From contig JACKBC010000002.1 of NCBI GenBank assembly GCA_020634755.1, forward strand, positions 248,001 through 312,000: a DNA stretch of 64,000 nucleotides, in the 5' to 3' direction. The notes below the pieces were generated by a model. It did no database searches. It saw nothing but the letters and a program-made list of their open reading frames with translations, and was not told the DNA's origin. The stretch comes from Caldilineaceae bacterium (lineage in GTDB: Bacteria > Chloroflexota > Anaerolineae > Caldilineales > Caldilineaceae). Within the stretch, counting starts at the first letter, position 1, and every line of letters starts with the position of its first letter. Positions 42,971 through 52,204 of this stretch are shown here, piece by piece. The position numbers and the translations under genes are program-made.

Positions 42971-44152
42971 CTAGACGCCCATTGGCTGCGTGGGCATCTC
43001 CACCCGGCAAACTTGCCGCGTATTGGCGGCTTCGCGCGCCCACAGGCAAGTCAGCGCGCTGAGAATGCCTGCATCCAGCGGACTGCGGGAAGGGGCGCCA
43101 TCACGCATGGCCATGAGAAAATCGTAGCAAAGCTCACGGTCGCCGCCAAAATGGGGCATACTGCCGCTAAAGTCAATGGTCTCCACCGTGGGCCGGCTGT
43201 GGCTAAAGACTTTGATCTGATTGCGATACCAATCAAACTCGATGGTGCCTTTATAGCCATAAAGCCGCGCCCCGCGCTGGGCGGCTTCGTAGCGCGTAAA
43301 AAAGTTTTGCGCATAGACCGTCTGCACGCCATTCTCATATTCGATCAAGCAGCTGCCCATATCCTCATGCTGAAAACCCTCGGCAAAGACACACCACTGT
43401 CGCTCGCCGCCAAACTCCACAGCCTGTCCCTCAAATCCATAGCGGAAGCGGTTAAACGGGCTTTCGGGACATTCCTCACGCAGCGCACAATCCTTGCACT
43501 GCAAGTCAAAAGGCATCTCTCCACCAAAGACGCGCAATGCCTTCATGGCGCTGATCCAGGCCGGACGCTGGCCCAGTAGATAGTTGATGTAGTCCAGATC
43601 GTGCGTGGCCTTTTGTAGAAAAAGCCCGCCATTCTCATCATAATTGCGTTGCCACGTTTTGTAGTAGACCGACGCATAAGGCACGTTGCACCAGGCCACC
43701 ACATTTTCCACCGTGCCAATTTGCCCCGAATCTACAATCTCTTTAACCGTCTGCACAATGGGGCTGAGCCGCAGCGGAAAAGAGACCACCACGGGTGCAT
43801 CCGCATGCTGCCAGCTTTGGGCCAGCTGTTGCACCTGGTCAAACGTAATCGCCACTGGCTTTTCCAGAAAAAGCGGCAACCCCGTAGGCGCCACTTTACA
43901 CGCCATTTCGGTGTGCAGCCGGCAGCGCGTGCCAATCATAATGCCGTCCAGCCGCCCCGATTCGCTGGCTAAAAGATCGTCGGCGCTTTCATAAAAAGCG
44001 GCGTCCTGCAACAGCGGATCGTTGCGCGCCCGAATTTCTGCGGCCCGCGGGTCTGCAATGGCCGTGACGCCATATGGAATGCCCCATACCGCCAAATCAC
44101 GAGCCATATGGGACACGCGACTACCATAGCCAATAATACCAATTCGCAACAT
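42971..44152 (-). CDS. Gfo/Idh/MocA family oxidoreductase
   Basis: With the ATG at 44152 (GAGGG upstream) the product is 393 aa. It opens with a Rossmann fold, 'LRIGIIGYGSRVSHMARDL', and has 'FLEKPVAIT', the conserved EKP of this family, and 'QKATHDLDYINYLLG' (the D..H-type active-site helix, ATHDLD). These enzymes oxidise or reduce sugars and inositols using NAD(P). A four-Cys stretch ('CKDCALREEC') in the second half is not part of the basic fold and could hold a metal. No sugar-uptake genes are linked. Confidence 0.88.
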   Translation of the reverse strand: MLRIGIIGYGSRVSHMARDLAVWGIPYGVTAIADPRAAEIRARNDPLLQDAAFYESADDLLASESGRLDGIMIGTRCRLHTEMACKVAPTGLPLFLEKPVAITFDQVQQLAQSWQHADAPVVVSFPLRLSPIVQTVKEIVDSGQIGTVENVVAWCNVPYASVYYKTWQRNYDENGGLFLQKATHDLDYINYLLGQRPAWISAMKALRVFGGEMPFDLQCKDCALREECPESPFNRFRYGFEGQAVEFGGERQWCVFAEGFQHEDMGSCLIEYENGVQTVYAQNFFTRYEAAQRGARLYGYKGTIEFDWYRNQIKVFSHSRPTVETIDFSGSMPHFGGDRELCYDFLMAMRDGAPSRSPLDAGILSALTCLWAREAANTRQVCRVEMPTQPMGV

Positions 44153-44203
44153 AACAACCCTCTTCTTCTGTTGTATGAAAGACATTATCGGTAATAAGGT
44201 CAT

Positions 44204-44582
44204 TTAAAAATCGTGCGCTGATTCACGCGGATGAACTCAGATTGTGCAGAGAGCATCAGCGTTTATCCGCGTACGCAATCTTAATTCCGATAATCTCTAA
44301 AGTCGTAAAATCTAAAAATCTGTAAGAAGCTGTCGGAAAAGTCACGATTGGGTCCAAAAACATGCCGGGAAAGGGCCGATTGCGGATAATTTGACCAGAA
44401 TTTCGTGGCCCTTTCCCGGAATGTGACACGCCTTAATCACCTTTTCAGACCGCTTCTAAAGTCGTAAAATCTAAAAATCTGTCAGGAAAAATCACCGGTT
44501 CACCAGAACTTCCGCATTGCGCCGATCTGTTTTGCAGGAAGCCGATTCATCAAGTATGATGCAGAAAGGAGCGAATGACAAA
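44204..44582. other. 379-bp non-coding gap made of repeats
   Basis: It lies between divergent genes. It holds a 38-bp stretch (44263-44300) that recurs with about six changes at 63039-63076, a 28-bp direct repeat (44296-44323 and 44455-44482), and a 131-bp palindromic segment between those copies. The P450 promoter must lie at its right end. Confidence 0.6.
44324..44454. mobile_element. 131-bp MITE-like palindromic insert
   Basis: Imperfect terminal inverted repeats (AAGCTGTCGGAAAAG near 44327 against CTTTTCAGACCGCTT near 44441) surround a perfect 13-bp inner stem, CCGGGAAAGGGCC (44365-44377) with 44407-44419. It is bordered by 28-bp direct repeats that begin TCTAAAGTCG. A piece of the terminal repeat, AAGCGGTCTGAAAA, recurs at 48165-48178. 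Confidence 0.5.
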
Positions 44583-45722
44583 ATGGATTTACGGCAATTT
44601 GACCCTCGAACACCAGCGTTTCGGGCCAACCCCTACCCCTACTACGCCATGTTACGCTCAGTCGCGCCTATATTCTATTGGTCCGAATGGGGCATCTGGT
44701 TTCTGACCCGCCACGATGATTGCACGGCGCTGGCGCGCGATAATCGCTTTGGCAACCGCCCCACGGGAGACTCCATCCTCTTCCAAAATCCGCCAGACCA
44801 CACGCGGATGCGGGGATTGATGCAGCGCGCCTTTACACCGCGCATGGTGGAAAAGCAGCGCGCCCATATTCAGTTTATTACCGATCAGTTGCTGGATCGC
44901 GTGCAGGATGCCGGATGCATGGATGTTGTCACCGATTTGGCCTATCCGTTGCCGGTCACCGTCATCGCCGCCATGTTGGGGGTGCCGGCGGCAGACCACG
45001 CCAAGTTCCACAGTTGGTCGGTGGCGCTGGTAAACAGTTTGGACCTCAAGCGCGACGCCCAGGTCGACGAGCGCGCGGCGCAGGCCACCGCCGCTTTTGA
45101 GGAGTATTTTGCGCACTTAATTGCCAAACGCCGCGCCGACCCGCAGGATGATCTGCTGAGCGCCCTCATTGCCGCCGAAGCAGCCGGTGAAAAGCTTACA
45201 ACGTCTGAACTCTTCTTCAACAGCCGTCTCTTGCTGATTGCGGGCTATGAAACAACGGTGGGGTTAATTAGCAACGGCGTTTACGCACTTTTGCAACATC
45301 CAGAGCAGCGGCACAGGCTACAGACAGAACCGCAGCATATTGCATCCGCCGTTGAAGAGCTGCTGCGATTTGATGCCCCTATCCAAATGGTTGGACGGGC
45401 TGCCCTGCAAGATGTAGAATATAAGGGTCACCACTTTAAAGATGGCGACTCTATTGGTTTGATGACGGGCGCGGCCAATCGTGATCCATGCCGTTTTGCC
45501 GAACCGGACCGGCTGGACATTCTGCGCACCCCCAATCCACATATGGCTTTTGGCTCGGGGATACACTATTGCCTGGGCGCGCCACTGGCCCGGCTGGAAG
45601 GTCAGATTGCCATACAGACCTTGTTCAAGCGCATGCCCCAGTTGGCGCTGGCAATCGATAAGCCCCTCTATCGGGACAACTATGTTTTTCGCGGACTCCA
45701 ATCACTGCCAGCTTCATTTTAG
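44583..45722 (+). CDS. Cytochrome P450 (bacterial class I type)
   Basis: The ATG at 44583 lies 12 bp after AAAGGAG, so the product is 379 aa. The I-helix oxygen-binding motif 'LLIAGYETTVGLI', the ExxR pair (VEELLRF) and the heme-Cys loop 'FGSGIHYCLGAPLARLEG' are all intact. These soluble enzymes hydroxylate fatty acids, polyketides or other small molecules and need a ferredoxin and its reductase, neither of which is in the window. The gene stands alone. Confidence 0.93.
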   Translation: MDLRQFDPRTPAFRANPYPYYAMLRSVAPIFYWSEWGIWFLTRHDDCTALARDNRFGNRPTGDSILFQNPPDHTRMRGLMQRAFTPRMVEKQRAHIQFITDQLLDRVQDAGCMDVVTDLAYPLPVTVIAAMLGVPAADHAKFHSWSVALVNSLDLKRDAQVDERAAQATAAFEEYFAHLIAKRRADPQDDLLSALIAAEAAGEKLTTSELFFNSRLLLIAGYETTVGLISNGVYALLQHPEQRHRLQTEPQHIASAVEELLRFDAPIQMVGRAALQDVEYKGHHFKDGDSIGLMTGAANRDPCRFAEPDRLDILRTPNPHMAFGSGIHYCLGAPLARLEGQIAIQTLFKRMPQLALAIDKPLYRDNYVFRGLQSLPASF

Positions 45723-45823
45723 CGTCCATGCCGCTGCGGACGCAATGAACACAAAAAAAAGCGGCGGGCGCCCGCCCCCAGGCGCTGCGTAAGTCATGTT
45801 TAGTATAACTTTTACATACTTAA

Positions 45824-45899
45824 GTTACGCAGCGACAGCCAGTCTGCTGGAGAGAAACAGGAACGTCGGCGAGCCGACTTTCTGCTAGGCTGGCGTAAC
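45824..45899. mobile_element. Dispersed ~78-bp MITE-like repeat, copy 2
   Basis: Starts GTTACGCAGCGACAGCCAG and ends GCGTAAC, with an inner palindrome around GTCGGCGAGCCGAC. Lies between the P450 and DHH genes. Confidence 0.75.
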
Positions 45900-45942
45900 A
45901 TAATACATATTGTGAACTTACAAACAGATACTTGAATGGATT

Positions 45943-46959
45943 ATGACGGCCACCGAATCCGATACTCGTCTGCACAGCCTATTACGCGCGCTGGATGGTG
46001 CAGACAACGTATTGATCCTCACCCACAACAACCCCGATCCAGATGCCATTGCTAGCGCCCTGGCCATGAAATATCTGGTGCAGCACGTGACCAGCGCCAC
46101 CGCCACCATTGGCTATCGAGGCATCATTGGGCGCGCAGAAAATCGGGCGCTGGTGCGCTATTTGGAGTTTCCGCTGCAAAGGGTCACTCTGGCCGAAATT
46201 GATAAGGCCAAGACCCTGATTATGGTGGATACGCAACCGGGCACGGGGAACAATCCGCTGACAAATGAACGCCGCATTGCAGCGATTCTAGATCATCACC
46301 CCAAGCTGGATATGCCCGCCAATGCAGATCACGTGGATATTCGCCCGGAAATTGGCGCCGCATCGACCATGCTCACCCAATATGTGCAGGCCGCCGAGCT
46401 TCCCTTGGCGCAGCAGCTGGCCACGGCGCTCTTTTACGGCATTAGCACCGACACCATGAGCCTGCAGCGCGGCACAACAAATGATGATCAGAAGGCATTC
46501 TGTGCGCTGTTGCCCAAGGTAGACTTTGAAGCAATTGCGCGCATTGAAACCGCTGCTTTGCCGCAAGATTACTTTAGCCAACTTCACAAAGCACTGCGCT
46601 CCGCCCGCATTTACGATAGCGCCGTCATCGCTTCCATTGGCGAAATGCGCTATCCCGATATTACCGCCGACATGGCCGACCTGCTGCTGCGCTATCGCGA
46701 ATGTCGCTGGGCCATCTGTTTGGGTGTCTATAAAGACACGGTTTACTTTTCCATTCGCACCCAAAATAAGCGCGGCGCTGGTCAACTGGCGCGCAAAGTA
46801 GTGGGCTCTGATGGCGCCGCTGGCGGTCATGGCGCAATGGCAGGTGGCCAGATTCCGCTCAATGGCCGCAAGTCCAGGAACGTGATCAACCGCTTGCGCA
46901 AACAGTTTCGGCTGGAGCTTGGCGGTTCGGGCAAAGAAACGGGCGCCAAATTGGTCTAG
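45943..46959 (+). CDS. DHH/DHHA1 phosphoesterase (NrnA/RecJ-like)
   Basis: The 338-aa protein has the DHH domain motifs 'THNNPDPDAIASALAM', 'IMVDTQPGTG' and 'ILDHHPKLD', and a DHHA1 domain ending with 'GGHGAMAGGQIPL'. The size fits NrnA-type enzymes that degrade nanoRNA, pAp or cyclic dinucleotides. Metal ligands look intact except that the first motif has NPDPD where D-x-D is expected, which still supplies two Asp. Confidence 0.85.
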   Translation: MTATESDTRLHSLLRALDGADNVLILTHNNPDPDAIASALAMKYLVQHVTSATATIGYRGIIGRAENRALVRYLEFPLQRVTLAEIDKAKTLIMVDTQPGTGNNPLTNERRIAAILDHHPKLDMPANADHVDIRPEIGAASTMLTQYVQAAELPLAQQLATALFYGISTDTMSLQRGTTNDDQKAFCALLPKVDFEAIARIETAALPQDYFSQLHKALRSARIYDSAVIASIGEMRYPDITADMADLLLRYRECRWAICLGVYKDTVYFSIRTQNKRGAGQLARKVVGSDGAAGGHGAMAGGQIPLNGRKSRNVINRLRKQFRLELGGSGKETGAKLV

Positions 46960-46990
46960 TCTTTCCCAAAGTTCAAAGCACTTTTGCGCC

Positions 46991-47797
46991 TTATAGTAGC
47001 TGGGATAGCAATATTCCCACCATTCCTCCCACCAATGAGGCCCACAGATTGACCATGTCGTTTGTCATCCACGGCCAACCATGCACCGCACGCAGGGCTT
47101 GGCCCCGTCGCCAAGGCTTTTCGGTCTCTTGCCCCAATTCGTCATCAAAATAGATGCGCTGGACCGTAGCGCCCAACAGGCTATCGCTCAACGCGCCCAT
47201 CAAACCGCTGCCGCCGCCGAGCCATATATAGCGCATAATTTGCGCGCCATCAAAGAGCCCGGCCACCGCGCCAATAAAGAGCGCCCCCATCAGCGCCGCA
47301 AATGTACCCATGCGCGAAACGCCACCCGATGTGCCCGCCTCGACTGGCCGCCCGGTGGTGATCAAACGCGGCCGCTGACGGCTCAGCGCCCCCAATTCGG
47401 TGGCCCACGTGTCAGCATTGACAGTGGCCATGGCGCCCATAAAAAAGAGATACCACAGCGGTGACGGCCAGGCGAAATTGCCCAATGCCGCCAGCGCGCC
47501 GGCCCCACCGTTGGCCAAAACCTGCATGAGATCACGTTCGTGGCTCTTGTCATAATGTTGCGCGGCGCGCGCCTTGTGGGGGCTGCGCACGCGCGAAAGC
47601 AAGCTGGAGCTAACAAAGAACGCGATCAGCGGCGCGCCCCACGCCCAACCGCCCAATCCAAACACCAGCGTTCCCACTATCGCGGCGCCCACCGCGCCGG
47701 ATCGACTCAACCAGCCGCGCCGGCGCGCCCCAAGCACAATAACCAGACTGGCCAGAAAAGCGAAGATAAGTTGTTGCAGATTGGTGAGTTGCGGCAT
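46991..47797 (-). CDS. DUF92 membrane protein
   Basis: From ATG 47797 the product is 268 aa with six to seven hydrophobic segments. 'SRSGAVGAAIVGTLVFGLGGW', 'NGGAGALAALG' and 'NADTWATELGALSRQRPRLI' then 'VEAGTSGGVS' are the family blocks. The plant member VTE6 is a phytyl-phosphate kinase, so a polyprenol or lipid-phosphate kinase is possible here, but this is by analogy. A 14-bp minisatellite covers the start codon, so the start is uncertain. Confidence 0.88.
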   Translation of the reverse strand: MPQLTNLQQLIFAFLASLVIVLGARRRGWLSRSGAVGAAIVGTLVFGLGGWAWGAPLIAFFVSSSLLSRVRSPHKARAAQHYDKSHERDLMQVLANGGAGALAALGNFAWPSPLWYLFFMGAMATVNADTWATELGALSRQRPRLITTGRPVEAGTSGGVSRMGTFAALMGALFIGAVAGLFDGAQIMRYIWLGGGSGLMGALSDSLLGATVQRIYFDDELGQETEKPWRRGQALRAVHGWPWMTNDMVNLWASLVGGMVGILLSQLL

Positions 47798-47875
47798 AAA
47801 CATCACGGCATAAACATTGCGATAGCAACATCGCGACATAAGCATTGCGACAGAAATATCTCGACAGACATATCA
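47792..47875. repeat. 14-bp minisatellite, six units, over the DUF92 start
   Basis: Six consecutive degenerate 14-bp units, the first five near CGRCATAARCATYG, for example CGGCATAAACATTG (47806-47819) and CGACATAAGCATTG (47834-47847). The first unit contains the start codon of the DUF92 gene on the minus strand. Confidence 0.75.
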
Positions 47876-47967
47876 TAGAACTGATTCAACTGCCGTTGCT
47901 TTGAAAACGCCAACGGATTTTCGACTGCAAAGCGCGAGAAGCTTATGTCTTCAAATAGTTCTAGGTT

Positions 47968-48040
47968 AAGCGTGCGTCGCACTGCCCGCCATGCCAGCCG
48001 TACAACAACCACTTTCATGGGTAGTGCGTCGTACGGGCGT
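47968..48040. repeat. Dispersed hairpin, copy 1
   Basis: GCGTGCGTCGCACTG (47970) pairs imperfectly with GTAGTGCGTCGTACG (48021). The left arm is nearly identical to the arm of the larger hairpin at 57790-57856. The surrounding gap (47876-48194) contains no gene I can support. Confidence 0.5.
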
Positions 48041-48194
48041 TTACAAACAAATGTTGACTCGGGCAGACAATGATGCTGCTCCCTCATTTAGCGGCGCACC
48101 TGGCCAGCACCGTGGCGCTCGGTCGGGCCGATACCAGTCTACCTGACAGGTGAAGATTTGCCAAAAGCGGTCTGAAAATTTATGCTGTGTCATT

Positions 48195-48848
48195 ATGAGC
48201 ATTATTGGCCAGATCACGAAAAGTGTTTTGAATTTTGCTTCTTTACAGGCGGGCGTGGTGATGGGGACGCAGACGACGCTGCGCGCCGCCAATTACCAGC
48301 AACCGCGGCCCATGCCGCACCAATTTGCCGGGCTATTGGAGCACCCGCTGCGCCTGCGCTATCGCAATCCCGCCGACCTGCTGGGCGAGCTGGGCATAGC
48401 CGCCGGCATGACGGTGCTGGACCTGGGCTGTGGCAGCGGCCTCTACACGGTGGAGATGGCGCGCATGGTGGGCGCATCCGGCCTTGTGCATGCCGTTGAT
48501 ATTCAACCCGCGCTGGTAGAGCAGACGCGCCAACGCTTGCAAGATGCCGCGTTGGCCGATCACGTCCAGCTCCATTGCAGCGGCGCTTATGCGCTGCCGC
48601 TGCCGGACAACAGCGTGGATCTGGCCGTGGTGGTTGCCACGCTGGGCGAAATTCCAGATAAAGAGGCCGCGCTTTCCGAATTGCGGCGCGTCCTCAAAGC
48701 CAATGCTATCCTTGGCGTCAGCGAAGAGCTGCCGGACCCTGGCTATCTACCCGCCGGCAGCGTCATGCGCCTGCTGGAAACAAACGGCTTTCGCTTTGGC
48801 GGCAAGCATGGCTCTTTCTTCTGCTATACGCTACTCTATTACAATTAA
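48195..48848 (+). CDS. Class I SAM-dependent methyltransferase
   Basis: Starts at 48150 (GTG), 48195 (ATG) and 48261 (ATG) are all possible; 48195 is chosen without a strong ribosome site. The 217-aa product has motif I 'MTVLDLGCGSGLYTVEMA', the acidic end of strand 2 'VHAVDIQPALVEQT', and 'DLAVVVATLGEIPDKEAALSE', as in UbiE/Methyltransf_11 proteins. Substrate unknown. A degenerate end of a mobile element (48165-48178) overlaps the upstream start options. Confidence 0.8.
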   Translation: MSIIGQITKSVLNFASLQAGVVMGTQTTLRAANYQQPRPMPHQFAGLLEHPLRLRYRNPADLLGELGIAAGMTVLDLGCGSGLYTVEMARMVGASGLVHAVDIQPALVEQTRQRLQDAALADHVQLHCSGAYALPLPDNSVDLAVVVATLGEIPDKEAALSELRRVLKANAILGVSEELPDPGYLPAGSVMRLLETNGFRFGGKHGSFFCYTLLYYN

Positions 48849-48885
48849 CGCTAATAGGTGCAGATTTATAAATTAGCACCGGCAT

Positions 48886-48918
48886 AGAAGTTCGACTTCT
48901 CGTAGAAGTCGAACTTCT
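48886..48918. repeat. Perfect 15-bp hairpin, dispersed family (copy 3)
   Basis: AGAAGTTCGACTTCT and its exact complement around the loop CGT; the arms are identical to those at 22538-22570. Lies 37 bp after the methyltransferase stop and may serve as its transcript end. Confidence 0.75.
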
Positions 48919-48964
48919 GGGATACCAGCACTATTTTGTTAACTTATGTTACATTCAGCAATTT

Positions 48965-50113
48965 ATGGCTACCCCAGACTTCTCGCTAAATCTCCCCTAT
49001 ATTACCGCTGACCTGCCCGGCATCGGTGGACAGCTGCGTGCCGAGCCGGACCATTTTGTGGTGGAAGAGCTGCCTCTTTATGAGCCGCAAGGGGATGGTC
49101 CGCATCTTTATGTGAATGTAACCAAGGTGGGTCTCACCACCAAAGATGTGCAGAAGCAGCTGGAGCAGCTCTTTGGCCTGCGCAGCGGTGACGTCGGTTT
49201 TGCCGGCATGAAGGACAAGCAGGCCCGCACCACGCAAACCTTTAGCATCCCCATTGAGTTAGCCAACGAACAGAATGTAGACGCCATCACGCGGCGCCTT
49301 GAGCAGAATCTGCCGGTGACGCTCAACTGGGTGAAGCGTCATCGCAACAAGCTTAAAACAGGGCATCTGCTGGGCAACCGTTTTCACATTACGGTGACCG
49401 ATTCGCCGCTGGAGCCCACGCAGATGTTGGCCAATGCGCAGGCCATTGTCCAACGGCTGCGCACCGACGGCGCGCCTAACTTTTTTGGCGTTCAGCGCTT
49501 TGGCGACCGCGGACACAACATCGAGCGGGGCTATGCGCTGCTGACTGGCAGCCAGCGCATCAAAGATCGCTGGCTGCGCCGGTTTCTCGTCTCCAGCTAT
49601 CAAAGCTATCTGTGCAATTGCTATCTGGCGCGCCGCCTGGCAACGGTGGGATTTGCGCGTCTGCTGTTGGGCGATGTGGCCAAAAAGTACAAAACGGGCG
49701 GCATCTTTACGGTGGAGGATGTAGCAGCTGAGCAACCACGTTATGCAGCGCAGGAAATCAGCTTTACGGCGCCGCTCTTTGGGGCCAAAATGCGGTCGGC
49801 AGAGGCGGAAGCCGGTCAATTGGAAGAGGCGATCTTGGCGGAATCGGGCGTCAGCATTAAGCAGTTCCAGGCCGCCCGCATGGACGGAACGCGGCGCTTG
49901 GGGCGGCTGCTCGTTCCCGATTTGGCCGTCCAGATTGACAGCGCCGCGCTCCAGGCATCTGGGCAGACTGATACCAGTGTTACAGAAAATCCAGCGAAAG
50001 GGAGTATGATAGTTACATTCACCCTGCCCAAAGGAGCGTTTGCCACCACCATTATGCGCGAAGTAATGAAGGTGGACATGCTCAATGCACCCAACGAAGA
50101 TCTGGACGAATAG
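48965..50113 (+). CDS. truD: tRNA pseudouridine synthase D (TruD)
   Basis: The 382-aa protein shows the family motifs: 'PEHF'-like 'EPDHFVVEELP' at the N-terminus, 'FAGMKDKQARTTQTFSI' with the catalytic Asp, 'NRFHITVTD' and 'APNFFGVQRFGDRGHNIERG'. TruD makes pseudouridine at position 13 of certain tRNAs. The usual insertion domain is present and the length is standard. It is followed after 23 bp by the Lon-N gene. Confidence 0.94.
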   Translation: MATPDFSLNLPYITADLPGIGGQLRAEPDHFVVEELPLYEPQGDGPHLYVNVTKVGLTTKDVQKQLEQLFGLRSGDVGFAGMKDKQARTTQTFSIPIELANEQNVDAITRRLEQNLPVTLNWVKRHRNKLKTGHLLGNRFHITVTDSPLEPTQMLANAQAIVQRLRTDGAPNFFGVQRFGDRGHNIERGYALLTGSQRIKDRWLRRFLVSSYQSYLCNCYLARRLATVGFARLLLGDVAKKYKTGGIFTVEDVAAEQPRYAAQEISFTAPLFGAKMRSAEAEAGQLEEAILAESGVSIKQFQAARMDGTRRLGRLLVPDLAVQIDSAALQASGQTDTSVTENPAKGSMIVTFTLPKGAFATTIMREVMKVDMLNAPNEDLDE

Positions 50114-50136
50114 ATTATCTTAATTCTGTAAATAAT

Positions 50137-50832
50137 ATGTTTCCAAGTAAAACTAAGCTTCACATGGATCTGCCCCTTTTCCCGCTCAATTTGGTTCTCT
50201 TTCCCGGTCAGCAGTTGCCGCTGCATATCTTTGAGCCGCGCTACCGCGAGATGATTGGCTACTGTCTTGAAAATGACAGCCCTTTTGGTGTCGTGCTGCT
50301 GCGCGAGGGGGAGGACGTGGGTCCGCTGGCCGCTGAGCCCCACGTTATTGGCACGGCTGCGCGCATTGTAGAGGCAAAGCGCATGCCCGATGGGCGCATG
50401 TACATTATGGTGACGGGAACCAAGCGCTTTCGGGTCAAAGCGTTTAATCAAAGCCATTCCTATTTAAGTGGCGAAGTAGCTCATTTTCCGATTGTGAATG
50501 GCAGCACACAGCGCGCTGTAAAAATGGCGCAGATTGTGCGTCCGCGCGTGCTCGAATATGTGGAGGCCCTCTCCAAAGCCACCGATTCTAAGCTGCCGCT
50601 CAATCGGCTGCCCGAAGACCCCACCAGCCTGGCCTTTCTGATTGCCATGGCGCTACAAGTTTCTAATGATGAAAAGCAGAAGCTCTTGGCCCTGCAAAGT
50701 GTGCCCGATATTTTGACCCATGAAAATTATCTCTTGTGGCGCGAAGTTGCGCTGCTGAATCACATGGTGCAAAGCCTAGACCAAGTAATGGCCCAAACCA
50801 GCGGGCCCACCGGTTATCTGTTTACAAATTAA
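50137..50832 (+). CDS. Lon N-terminal (PUA-like) domain protein
   Basis: The 231-aa product matches the Lon substrate-binding domain: 'DLPLFPLNLVLFPGQQLPLHIFEPRYREMI' features, 'FGVVLLREGEDVG', 'YIMVTGTKRFRV'. The ATPase and protease domains of Lon are absent, as in other stand-alone members. The function of these short proteins is not known. The second Met (50164) is an equally plausible start. Confidence 0.88.
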   Translation: MFPSKTKLHMDLPLFPLNLVLFPGQQLPLHIFEPRYREMIGYCLENDSPFGVVLLREGEDVGPLAAEPHVIGTAARIVEAKRMPDGRMYIMVTGTKRFRVKAFNQSHSYLSGEVAHFPIVNGSTQRAVKMAQIVRPRVLEYVEALSKATDSKLPLNRLPEDPTSLAFLIAMALQVSNDEKQKLLALQSVPDILTHENYLLWREVALLNHMVQSLDQVMAQTSGPTGYLFTN

Positions 50833-51061
50833 ACTTGGCGGCTAAAGCCACGCTCAATTTGTAGGGCCAGCGCGTACCATAAAAAAGCAGGGGTAAAACC
50901 CGCGGCTGACCCAGAAAAGCGCTCTCAACCGCTTGCCATTTAGCCGCGGCGGCGGCTTTTCATTCGTCAGCTGCCGGATTGATTCGTTGCGATTACCAAG
51001 TTCGCCATTGCCCTAGCCCAATTTGGTATTTGCCTCGCCCAATGTTACAATAGCACCTTGC

Positions 51062-51138
<77 letters not shown>

Positions 51139-51164
51139 TACCTGACTGGATATATCTCTGAATG

Positions 51165-51205
51165 AAAGTCCCGACTGGCCTTGTTTTGGTTATCGGGGCT
51201 TTTTG
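51165..51205 (+). terminator. Intrinsic terminator after tRNA-Val
   Basis: AAAGTCCCGA (51165-51174) pairs with TCGGGGCTTT (51193-51202, one G-U) and continues into TTTT. Confidence 0.8.
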
Positions 51206-51320
51206 TTTTCCCCATCTCATCTCAACCGCACTATAAAAACATGATTGCTTACTGAGTATGATATACTCTCTTTGATGGACAATACCATTTACCTCCACTC
51301 AACATTGGGTTTATGTCATT

Positions 51321-52085
51321 ATGTCGCTACTTGAACGTGAATCTCCCATTGGCAAACCGGTTTCCCTCTTTGTCACCTGCATGGTCGATATGCTCTACCC
51401 CAACACCGGCATGTCCGTTGTGGACGTGTTGGAGCACCTGGGTGTAGAAGTGGATTTCCCCCAGGCGCAGACCTGCTGTGGTCAGCCCGGCTTTAACTCG
51501 GGCTATCACAACGAGGCGCGGCAGGTGGCCCGTCAATTTCTCAAAGCCTTTCAAAACGCCCAGGTGATCGTCACACCTTCGGGCTCGTGTGCCGCCATGG
51601 TGCGGCATGAATATCCGGCGCTCTTTGCCGATGAGCCGGAGCTGTTGCCCGCGGCCCAGCGCATGGCCGCCATTACGTGGGAATTTACCGAGTTCATCGT
51701 AGAGGGCTTGGGCATTACCGATTTGCACGGCCGCCTGCCGGAACCACAAAGTTTTGCCTTTCACGATGCCTGCCACGGTCTACGCCTCCTGGGCTTGGGC
51801 CGGGCCGGCCGCACGCTGTTAGAAAACACTGAAAACGCCACGGTCGACGAACTGGTGGGTTGCGATGCTTGCTGTGGTTTCGGTGGCCTATTTAGCGTCA
51901 AAATGGCCGACGTAAGTGGCGCCATGCTGGAGCGCAAAATGGAAAATATCAACGCCTGCCCCGCTCAGACTATCCTCACCGGCGACGTGAGCTGCATGAC
52001 CCACATGAACGGTGGGTTGTCGCAACAAGGCTCCGCAAAGCGTGTCCAGCACATTGCAGAGGTGCTTGCCCAAAGCTTGAAATAG
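51321..52085 (+). CDS. lutA: Lactate utilisation protein A (LutA/YkgE-like Fe-S protein)
   Basis: The 254-aa protein carries two CCG cysteine-rich domains: 'QTCCGQPGFNSGYHNEA' and 'ACCGFGGLFSVK', with further Cys in 'SGSCAAMV' and 'HDACHGLRLLG'. This matches LutA, the subunit that with LutB and LutC oxidises L-lactate to pyruvate. Length is standard. It is the first gene of lutABC. After the TAG stop the frame stays open for another 38 codons to 52202. Confidence 0.93.
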   Translation: MSLLERESPIGKPVSLFVTCMVDMLYPNTGMSVVDVLEHLGVEVDFPQAQTCCGQPGFNSGYHNEARQVARQFLKAFQNAQVIVTPSGSCAAMVRHEYPALFADEPELLPAAQRMAAITWEFTEFIVEGLGITDLHGRLPEPQSFAFHDACHGLRLLGLGRAGRTLLENTENATVDELVGCDACCGFGGLFSVKMADVSGAMLERKMENINACPAQTILTGDVSCMTHMNGGLSQQGSAKRVQHIAEVLAQSLK

Positions 52086-52204
52086 ACGCTCGATGACGAT
52101 TTGCTTGCGTGGGAAGCCGCACCCTTATTGCAAAATTTAGGCATTGCTGTGATTTCAGGTGATGATCTTATCGGCTTACTAGACGCGGAAAGTCAACAGT
52201 AACC

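Noticed and set aside
47792..47875. CRISPR array
   Set aside because: Units are 14 bp and directly adjacent with no spacers. No cas genes or true repeat-spacer pattern are visible anywhere in the window.
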